Source: Ensifer sp. LC163
GTDB lineage: Bacteria; Pseudomonadota; Alphaproteobacteria; Rhizobiales; Rhizobiaceae
Direction: 5' to 3'
Assembly: GCF_001695855.1 (NCBI RefSeq)
Contig: NZ_MBSS01000012.1
Span: forward strand, 496,001 to 560,000
DNA length: 64,000 nucleotides
Under the pieces are notes generated by a model. The model was not told the DNA's origin. It did not search any database and saw only the letters and a program-made list of their open reading frames with translations. The position numbers and the translations under genes were made by a program. Of the stretch, positions 58,171 to 64,000 are shown piece by piece (positions within the stretch are counted from its first letter, which is position 1; each line of letters starts with the position of its first letter).

Positions 58171-59439
58171 ATGAAAACTATCCGCCGCCTCCTGCTGGCG
58201 ATGTGCGCCCTCGCGTTGGGGTCTGCGACGGCATTTGCCGGGAGCGCTTCGTTGGTGCTCGATGCACGCACGGGCAAGGTCCTGTCGTCGGAAAATGCGG
58301 ATACGCTGAACCACCCGGCATCGCTCACCAAGATGATGACGCTGTATCTCACCTTCGAGGCGCTTCGGCGCGGCGAGATCAGCTGGGACAGCAAGATCAA
58401 GGTGTCGAAGGCGGCGGCCGCCAAGCCGCCGATGAAGCTGGGCTTGAAGCCTGGCAGCACGATCACCGTGCGCGAGGCGGTCTATGGCATGATCGTTCGT
58501 TCGGCCAACGACGCAGCCGCCGCGATGAGCGAAAAGCTCGGCGGTTCGGAGCAGAACTTCGCCAGGAAAATGACCGCCAAGGCCCGCCAGCTGGGCATGA
58601 GCCGCACGGTGTTCATCAACGCATCCGGTCTGCCCGCAAGCAAGCAGGTGACGACCGCACGCGATATGTCGACGCTGGCGGTGGCGCTGATGCGCGACTA
58701 CCCTAGGGAATACCGGCTGTTTTCCACGCCGAGCTTTACGTTCCGCGGTCGCAAGATCCGCGGGCACAACAATCTGATGTACCGCTATGACGGCATGGAC
58801 GGGATCAAGACCGGCTACACCAATGCCTCGGGCTTCAATCTGGTCAGCGCCGTCAGGGACGGCAACCGCCGCGTCATCGGCGTCGTGATGGGCGGGCGCA
58901 CGGCGCGCAGCCGCGACGACAAGATGGCGGCCCTGCTGAACCGCCATGTCGGCAAGGCGTCCAACGGCCGCCAGTTCGTGGCCGCATCCAAGACGCGCAG
59001 CACGACTGCAGTCGAGGTCGTGTCCGCCGCAACGATGTCGGACGTACCGCTACCCTATACGGCGCCGCATCGCGCCAAAGGCGACAGCGTTGCGGCATTG
59101 ATTGCAGCGTCATCAGCAGCGATCGTCCCGGCCGAGCGGCCGACGGCCATGGTCGAAGTCGAAACCAGCGCCGCCGTTCCAGCCGCCGGCCGCTGGCAGA
59201 TCCAGATCTCGGCGGCACCATCGGCCGAGGCCGCCCGTGCGCTACTGGCACAGGCGCAAATGGTCGGTGGTGACATGCTGGCGGAAGCCTCTCCCTATAC
59301 GGAAGCGGTCGGCAAAGGTGCCGGCACCGTCTATCGCGCCCGCTTCGTCGGCTTCAGCAGCCGCGACGCGGCAGCCTCCGCCTGCGAGAGGCTGAAGAAG
59401 CGTTCCTACGACTGCATGCTGCTGCCCGCGCGAGGCTAA
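58171..59439 (+). CDS. D-alanyl-D-alanine carboxypeptidase (DacF/PBP5-like) with SPOR domain
   Basis: 422 aa from the ATG at 58171. The signal peptide MKTIRRLLLAMCALALGSATAFA is followed by an SxxK peptidase domain: HPASLTKMMTLYL (nucleophile Ser), IVRSANDAAAAM (SxN) and MDGIKTGYTNASGF (KTG). After an Ala/Pro-rich stretch the last ~75 residues form a SPOR domain (GRWQIQISAAPSAEAARALLAQA ... RFVGFSSRDAAASACERLK), which binds septal peptidoglycan. The pairing suggests trimming of crosslinks at the division site. Confidence 0.93.
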   Translation: MKTIRRLLLAMCALALGSATAFAGSASLVLDARTGKVLSSENADTLNHPASLTKMMTLYLTFEALRRGEISWDSKIKVSKAAAAKPPMKLGLKPGSTITVREAVYGMIVRSANDAAAAMSEKLGGSEQNFARKMTAKARQLGMSRTVFINASGLPASKQVTTARDMSTLAVALMRDYPREYRLFSTPSFTFRGRKIRGHNNLMYRYDGMDGIKTGYTNASGFNLVSAVRDGNRRVIGVVMGGRTARSRDDKMAALLNRHVGKASNGRQFVAASKTRSTTAVEVVSAATMSDVPLPYTAPHRAKGDSVAALIAASSAAIVPAERPTAMVEVETSAAVPAAGRWQIQISAAPSAEAARALLAQAQMVGGDMLAEASPYTEAVGKGAGTVYRARFVGFSSRDAAASACERLKKRSYDCMLLPARG

Positions 59440-59469
59440 CGGAGGGCCACGCGGAGAACGCCATCGGCG

Positions 59470-60885
59470 TTAGGCCTGCGTGCCGCCCACGGTGATCTGG
59501 TCCATGCGCAGATGCGGCTGGCCGACGCCGACCGGCACCCACTGCCCGGCCTTGCCGCAATTGCCGATGCCGGTGTCGAGCTTGGTGTCGTTGCCGACCA
59601 TCGTCACGCGCTTCATTGCATCGGGGCCATTGCCGATCAGCATCGCGCCCTTGACCGGCGCGCCGATCTTGCCGTTCTCGATTATGTAGGCCTCGGTGCA
59701 GCCGAAGACGAACTTGCCGGAGGTGATGTCCACCTGGCCGCCGCCGAAGGAGACGGCATAGATGCCTCTTTTCACCGAGGCGATGATTTCCTCAGGCGTC
59801 CGGTCGCCGGACAGCATGTAGGTGTTGGTCATGCGCGGCATCGGCACGTGGGCATAACCCTGGCGCCGGCCGTTGCCGGTCGGCTGCATGCCCATCAGGC
59901 GGGCGTTCTGGCGATCCTGCATGTAGCCGACGAGCTTGCCGTCCTCGATCAGCACGTTGTAGCCCGATGGCGTGCCCTCATCGTCGATCGAGATCGAGCC
60001 GCGACGCGCCTCGATCGTGCCGTCGTCGACGACGGTGACGCCCCTTGCAGCGACCTGTTCGCCGAGCAAACCGGCAAAGGCCGAGGTCTTCTTGCGGTTG
60101 AAGTCGCCTTCAAGGCCGTGGCCGACGGCTTCGTGCAGCATCACGCCCGGCCAGCCCGAGGCCAGCACCACGTCCATGGTGCCGGCCGGCGCGTCGATCG
60201 CATCCAGATTGACGAGCGCCTGGCGCAGCGCCTCGTCGGCGCCCTTCTTCCAGTTTTCCTCGGTGATGAAGTCGCCGAAGCCGCGACGCCCGCCGATGCC
60301 GTAGGAGCCGCTTTCCTGGCGGTCGCCATCGCCGGCGACCACCGAGATGTTGATGCGCGTCATCGGCCTGATGTCCTGAACCCGGTGGCCGTCGGCGCGC
60401 AGGATATCGACGAGCTGCCAGCTCGCGGCGATCGAGGCCGTCACCTGCCGGACCTTGGGGTCGCTCGCGCGCAGATAGGCGTCGATTTCCTGCAGGAGCG
60501 CGACCTTCGCCTCGAAGCTCGGCGCGCCGATCGGGTTCTCGTCGCCATAGAGCTTCTTGTTGGTGCGTTGCGGCGCCGCCGCATAGGAGCCTGCATGACC
60601 GCGCGTCACCTGGCCGACAGCATCCGCCGCACGGCGAAGTGCGGCCAACGACAATTCGCCGGCGTGCGCATAGCCGACAGATTCGCCCGCAACGGCGCGC
60701 AGCCCAAACCCCTGATCGGTGTTGAAGCTGCCGCCCTTCAGGCGGCCGTTGTCGAAGGAGAGCACTTCGGCCTGGGCATGCTCGAGAAACAGTTCGCCAT
60801 CGTCGGCGCCGGCAAGCGTCTCCGACAGAACCTTGCGGATCGCCGCCTCGTCGGCATCGAAGAGGCTCATCAGATCGGTGTTCAT
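59470..60885 (-). CDS. tldD: Metalloprotease TldD
   Basis: 471 aa from MNTDLMSLFDADEAAIRKVL at 60885, with GGAGCG upstream. TldD pairs with TldE/PmbA to form a zinc protease that degrades unfolded peptides and matures some modified peptides. The zinc motif HExxxH in GVMLHEAVGHGLEGDFNRKK and the distal region FVFGCTEAYIIENG are intact. No tldE lies in the window, so the partner is elsewhere. Confidence 0.95.
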   Translation of the reverse strand: MNTDLMSLFDADEAAIRKVLSETLAGADDGELFLEHAQAEVLSFDNGRLKGGSFNTDQGFGLRAVAGESVGYAHAGELSLAALRRAADAVGQVTRGHAGSYAAAPQRTNKKLYGDENPIGAPSFEAKVALLQEIDAYLRASDPKVRQVTASIAASWQLVDILRADGHRVQDIRPMTRINISVVAGDGDRQESGSYGIGGRRGFGDFITEENWKKGADEALRQALVNLDAIDAPAGTMDVVLASGWPGVMLHEAVGHGLEGDFNRKKTSAFAGLLGEQVAARGVTVVDDGTIEARRGSISIDDEGTPSGYNVLIEDGKLVGYMQDRQNARLMGMQPTGNGRRQGYAHVPMPRMTNTYMLSGDRTPEEIIASVKRGIYAVSFGGGQVDITSGKFVFGCTEAYIIENGKIGAPVKGAMLIGNGPDAMKRVTMVGNDTKLDTGIGNCGKAGQWVPVGVGQPHLRMDQITVGGTQA

Positions 60886-60963
60886 GGTCGTGCGCTCCCG
60901 CGTCATAAAATTCGTTGGCCTTCATTTAGGAAGGCCAGGGGTTCAAGCCAAGGGAAATCTCGA

Positions 60964-62163
60964 TCAGGCGAGCGAAGCGTTCCAGCCATCGAGGCGTTCG
61001 ATACGCTCGACGCCGGCGAAGCGGGCGACGCGTTCGAGTTCCGCGTCGATCCGCTCCATGCGACCGGACGACGGCTTGATCCCGCGCTCGAGCCAGAGCC
61101 GACGCACGTCGAGGCTGCCACGCTTGCGATCGGCCTTCATGTCGATGCGGCCGATCAGGCGGTCGCCCTCGATCAGCGGGAAGACATAATAGCCATATTC
61201 CCGCTTCGGCTCGGGCACGAAGATCTCGATGCGATAGAAGAAACCGAACAGCCGCTCGGTGCGATTGCGGTCACGCAGCAAAGGATCGAACGGGCTCAGA
61301 ACACGCACGCGGCCCGGCGGGTCGGGAATGTCGCCAAGTCCGTCGGGAGGGCCGGCAAGCGTATAGGACGACCGTGGCTTGCCGCCGTCGATCGGCTCGA
61401 TCGACACATCGATCAGTTCGTCGCGATGTTCCGCCACCCAGCTCTTCGCCTCGTCCGGAGAGACCAGATCCCAGAAGGCAGCGATCTCGCCATGGGTAGC
61501 AAAGCCGAGACGCTCGAGCGCGCTGCGGCAGGCCCAGTCGATGAACTCGTGATGCTCCACCTCGCCATCCCAGTGATGCGGCGGGATCACCCGCTCGGTC
61601 AGGTCGTAGACCTTCTGGAAATTCTCGCGCCGGGCAATGGCTAGTCTGCCGGTGCGCCACAGCACCTCAAGCGCAGTCTTCGACGGATGCCAGTTCCACC
61701 AGCCGCCGGACTCGTGCTCGGCTTCCTTGAGATCGCGGGCAAGCACCGGCCCGCCCTTGGCGATGCGCTCATAGGTTTCGTCGCAGCCTTTCTCAAAGCC
61801 TTCGCCACGCCATTTGCTCCAGCGGTCGACGATGGTCTCGCCTTCCCATTTGAAGCGGTGTTTCCAGTAGCGAAAGAAGCTGCTGGGGATGATGGAGGCG
61901 TCATGGGTCCAGTGCTCGAACAGCTCGCGATCGTCTTCGAGCAGCGATGTCAGATGTTCGCGACGATAGGTCTGGTTGCGCGCGAACAGGATCTGGTGAT
62001 GGGCGCGTTCCACCGTGGCGATGCTGTCGACCTGGACGAAGCCGATGTCGTGGATCAGCTTCAGCAGACCATCCTTGCCTAGCGCGCGGTGCGGCGCGCC
62101 GGAAAGCCCCTGCTTTGCGAGAAAGATGCGCCGGGCATCGCTATTGGAAAGCCGAATCGTCAT
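60964..62163 (-). CDS. YcaQ-family DNA glycosylase (AlkX/AlkZ-type winged-helix)
   Basis: 399 aa. Three winged-helix-like segments build the HTH_42 / YcaQ fold. The catalytic region DIGFVQVDSIATVERAHHQILFAR carries a Q-x-D motif (QVD), the YcaQ/AlkX form of the (Q/H)x(Q/D) catalytic motif that distinguishes it from AlkZ (QxQ). YcaQ of E. coli unhooks interstrand DNA crosslinks. The C-terminal block EYGYYVFPLIEGDRLIGRIDMKADRKRGSLDVRRLWLE is typical. Single gene; divergent from bioM. Confidence 0.92.
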   Translation of the reverse strand: MTIRLSNSDARRIFLAKQGLSGAPHRALGKDGLLKLIHDIGFVQVDSIATVERAHHQILFARNQTYRREHLTSLLEDDRELFEHWTHDASIIPSSFFRYWKHRFKWEGETIVDRWSKWRGEGFEKGCDETYERIAKGGPVLARDLKEAEHESGGWWNWHPSKTALEVLWRTGRLAIARRENFQKVYDLTERVIPPHHWDGEVEHHEFIDWACRSALERLGFATHGEIAAFWDLVSPDEAKSWVAEHRDELIDVSIEPIDGGKPRSSYTLAGPPDGLGDIPDPPGRVRVLSPFDPLLRDRNRTERLFGFFYRIEIFVPEPKREYGYYVFPLIEGDRLIGRIDMKADRKRGSLDVRRLWLERGIKPSSGRMERIDAELERVARFAGVERIERLDGWNASLA

Positions 62164-62221
62164 GACGGAAAGAATAGGCTTTTATTCCCATATTTCAAAC
62201 TGAAGCTTGATTCAAACTGCA

Positions 62222-62258
62222 TTGCCCTTGTCCGCCGACTTGGCCTATAGAGCAAACC
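62222..62258 (+). promoter_or_regulatory. Predicted promoter and possible BioR-like site of bioMNY
   Basis: TTGCCC (62222-62227), 17-bp spacer, CTATAG (62245-62250) is a plausible sigma-70 promoter 27 bp before the bioM start. CTATAGAGCA (62245-62254) overlaps the -10 and matches the alphaproteobacterial BioR consensus TTATAGATAA at 7 of 10 positions, a weak match. Confidence 0.4.
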
Positions 62259-62277
62259 GCAAACCGCGAGGGACGGG

Positions 62278-62958
62278 ATGGACATCCGCTTTACCGATTG
62301 CTCGGTCCGCTTCGGCGAACGGGTGGCTCTGCAGCCGCTGACGCTGACGATCACCGAAAGGCGCGTCGGCATCATCGGCCTCAACGGCTCCGGCAAGACG
62401 ACCTTCGCCCGGCTGATCAACGGCCTCGTCAAACCCTCGCTCGGCAGCGTTACCGTCAACGGCCTCGATACGGTCAAGGACGAGCGTGCCGTGCTTTCCG
62501 AAGCCGGCTTCATCTTCCAGAATCCGCAGCACCAGCTGATCATGCCCGTCGTTGCCGACGACATCGGCTTCGGCCTGAAGAATCGCGGCCTCAAGGGCGA
62601 GGAGATCGAGAAGCGGACGCAAGCCGTGCTGTTGCGCTTTGGCGTCGAGCACCTGGCGCGGCGGCGCGTGCACGAACTCTCCGGCGGCGAGACCCAGCTG
62701 ATCGCCATGGCCAGCGTCGTCGTCACGGATCCGAAGATCCTGATCCTCGACGAACCGACCAACCAGCTCGACCTGCGCAATCGGCGGCGCGTCGCCGACA
62801 AGATCGCGACGCTGGACGAAGATACGCTCGTCATCACTCACGACCTGCCGCTGGTCGAGAATGTCGAGCGCCTGCTGCTCTTCCACGAGGGGCGGCTTGC
62901 CGCGGATGGCGCGCCGCAAGAAACGATCCGCCATTATCATGAGATCGCCGGATGCTGA
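62278..62958 (+). CDS. bioM: Biotin ECF transporter ATPase BioM
   Basis: 226 aa. Walker A GLNGSGKTTFARLINGLV, Q-loop FQNPQHQLIMPV, signature LSGGETQLIAMASVVV, Walker B ILILDEPTNQLDL and the switch His ITHDLPLVENVERLL are all present. In rhizobia and other alphaproteobacteria BioM, BioN and BioY form the energy-coupling-factor biotin transporter. GAGGGACGGG precedes the ATG. bioN overlaps its stop by 7 bp. Confidence 0.95.
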   Translation: MDIRFTDCSVRFGERVALQPLTLTITERRVGIIGLNGSGKTTFARLINGLVKPSLGSVTVNGLDTVKDERAVLSEAGFIFQNPQHQLIMPVVADDIGFGLKNRGLKGEEIEKRTQAVLLRFGVEHLARRRVHELSGGETQLIAMASVVVTDPKILILDEPTNQLDLRNRRRVADKIATLDEDTLVITHDLPLVENVERLLLFHEGRLAADGAPQETIRHYHEIAGC

Positions 62959-63557
62959 CGAGCCTGCACATCGAGGGCAACAGCTGGCTGCACCGCCTTC
63001 CGGTGCGCGCGAAGCTTTTGGCACTGGTGGCGCTCAGCATTCTGCTTTTCCTCAGCGGCTCGCTCCTTGTGCAACTGACGGCGTTTGTGATTTCGGGTGG
63101 GCTCTATCTCTCGGCCGGCCTTTCCTGGCGCGAGGCGCTGAAACGCGTCGGCTTCGTCTTCTTCACGATCTTCTTCCTCGCGGCCGTGAACCTCTTCCTC
63201 CTCCCCTTGAGCGAAGTGGCCGTGCTGACCCTGCGGCTGATGGCGCTGGTGCTTTTTGCAGCAGCGGTAACGGCGACGACGACCATCGGCGCTTTCATGG
63301 ACGAGATCACGGTGCTGCTGACGCCTTTCGAACGCCTGGGATGGGTGCGTGCCGCCGATGTCAGCCTGGCGCTCGGGCTCGTGCTGCGCTTTGTGCCCGA
63401 CATTTTTTCGCGCTACCAGGCCATTCGCGAAGCGCACCGGGCGCGCGGGCTGCCGGTGCGGCCGTTGACGATCATCGGGCCGCTGATCATCCTGACGCTC
63501 AAAGATGCGGATACGATCGCTGCAGCGATTGACGCCCGTGGTTTTCGCCGTCAATAA
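62952..63557 (+). CDS. bioN: Biotin ECF transporter transmembrane protein BioN
   Basis: 201 aa, about five membrane helices (KLLALVALSILLFLSGSLLVQLTAFVI, VGFVFFTIFFLAAVNLFLLPL and others). It has the two cytoplasmic Ala-Arg-Gly coupling motifs in REAHRARGLPVRP and AAIDARGFRR, which dock with the ATPase. Its start overlaps the end of bioM by 7 bp (ATGCTGA), a typical translational coupling. bioY follows after 36 bp. Confidence 0.95.
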   Translation: MLTSLHIEGNSWLHRLPVRAKLLALVALSILLFLSGSLLVQLTAFVISGGLYLSAGLSWREALKRVGFVFFTIFFLAAVNLFLLPLSEVAVLTLRLMALVLFAAAVTATTTIGAFMDEITVLLTPFERLGWVRAADVSLALGLVLRFVPDIFSRYQAIREAHRARGLPVRPLTIIGPLIILTLKDADTIAAAIDARGFRRQ

Positions 63558-63593
63558 ATTCGCACACCCTAATAAACAAGGAACAGGAACAGC

Positions 63594-64000
63594 ATGAACA
63601 CCAGAGACCTCGTCCTTATCGCTCTCTTTGCCGCGATCGTCGTCGTGCTCGGCCTCATTCCGCCGATCACGCTCGGCTTCATTCCCGTGCCGATCACCGC
63701 ACAGTCCATGGGCGTTATGCTCGCCGGCTGCATTCTCGGCGCCAAGCGCGGCGCTTTCGCCTTCCTCCTGTTCCTTCTGCTCGTCGCCATCGGCCTGCCG
63801 GTGCTATCAGGCGGTCGTGGCGGTCTTGCCGTGTTTGCCGGCCCGTCCGGCGGCTTTATCCTCGGCTGGGTCGTTGCCACTTTCGTCACCGGCCTGATTG
63901 CGCAGCGCTTCGTCCGTGAGGGCCAGCCGGAAGTCCGCCAGTTCGTCGGCTTCTTCCTCGCCTCCGTCATCGGCGGCATCATCGTGCTTTACGCGATCGG
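63594..64000 (+). CDS. bioY: Biotin transporter substrate-binding protein BioY (partial, cut by window edge)
   Basis: The first 135 codons are present, starting MNTRDLVLIALFAAIVVVLGL. Multi-helix hydrophobic sequence with the BioY pattern PPITLGFIPVPITAQSMGVMLAGCILGAKRGAFAFLLFLLLVAIGLPVLSGGRGG (conserved blocks). It is the S-component that binds biotin. The reading frame is open to the end of the window; the C-terminal part is missing only because of the cut. AAGGAACAGG precedes the ATG. Third gene of the bioMNY unit. Confidence 0.94.
   Translation, partial: MNTRDLVLIALFAAIVVVLGLIPPITLGFIPVPITAQSMGVMLAGCILGAKRGAFAFLLFLLLVAIGLPVLSGGRGGLAVFAGPSGGFILGWVVATFVTGLIAQRFVREGQPEVRQFVGFFLASVIGGIIVLYAI

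Overview
The window reads as an ordinary stretch of chromosome from an alphaproteobacterium of the Rhizobiaceae, most likely Sinorhizobium/Ensifer. The basis is high GC, rhizobial-type promoter hexamers (CTTGTG-N17-CTATAG before a tRNA-Pro), several copies of rhizobial intergenic mosaic repeats (RIME-like and a second cruciform-forming family), a CcrM GANTC methyltransferase, an alphaproteobacterial cytochrome aa3 operon and a bioMNY biotin transporter. As I recall it, the gene order resembles the Sinorhizobium meliloti/Ensifer adhaerens main chromosome. I see no prophage, transposase, CRISPR array or secondary-metabolite cluster.

Layout. 1-3.3 kb: a gene-poor stretch with two mosaic repeats, two small hypothetical ORFs (one possibly a truncated remnant), tRNA-Pro, a small lipoprotein and tRNA-Gln. 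3.4-7.4 kb: a cupin / metallo-beta-lactamase / DCC-thioredoxin-like operon, a DUF1499 membrane protein and small envelope proteins. 7.4-12.4 kb: pyruvate phosphate dikinase, then a divergent pair made of an exported protein and a membrane-anchored AraC-type regulator. 12.4-21.1 kb: a genome-maintenance neighbourhood with smc, a DsbA-like lipoprotein, a DUF721/DciA-type protein, mutY, a HAD phosphatase, an NTF2-like protein and ccrM. 21.1-26.2 kb: small dimeric alpha-beta barrel proteins divergent from an ArsR-type regulator, a GntR regulator, a HAD phosphatase, an orphan Leu/Ile/Val-type binding protein and a lipoprotein. 26.4-33.7 kb: thrC, an M16 peptidase, a RimJ-like acetyltransferase, a large GGDEF-EAL receptor and YqgE.

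33.8-48.7 kb: a DsbD-N-domain protein and a peroxiredoxin converge on a minus-strand block. In transcription order that block is the aa3 oxidase operon (ctaC-ctaD-ctaB-small TM protein-ctaG-ctaE), then L,D-transpeptidase-DUF983-surf1, and then DUF1304-ispH-thrB-rnhA. A perfect FNR/FixK-type box lies immediately upstream of ctaC. Next come an IalB-family protein, ribB (with a degenerate GTP cyclohydrolase II half) and aroC. 48.8-62.2 kb: a CHASE-PAS-PAS-GGDEF-EAL receptor, DUF1344, a histidine phosphatase, fabI, a J-domain protein, an RT0821-like surface lipoprotein, pdxH, a polysaccharide deacetylase, a D,D-carboxypeptidase with a SPOR domain, tldD and a YcaQ/AlkX-type glycosylase. 62.2-64.0 kb: bioM, bioN and the start of bioY, cut by the window edge.

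I did not find a convincing new multi-gene system. The observations most worth a second look are regulatory or architectural: the oxygen-regulator box before ctaC, the ArsR operator overlapping its own start codon, mosaic repeats that supply the stop codons of aroC and dciA, a GGDQF domain that keeps its c-di-GMP inhibitory site, and the membrane-embedded AraC regulator facing an uncharacterised exported protein.
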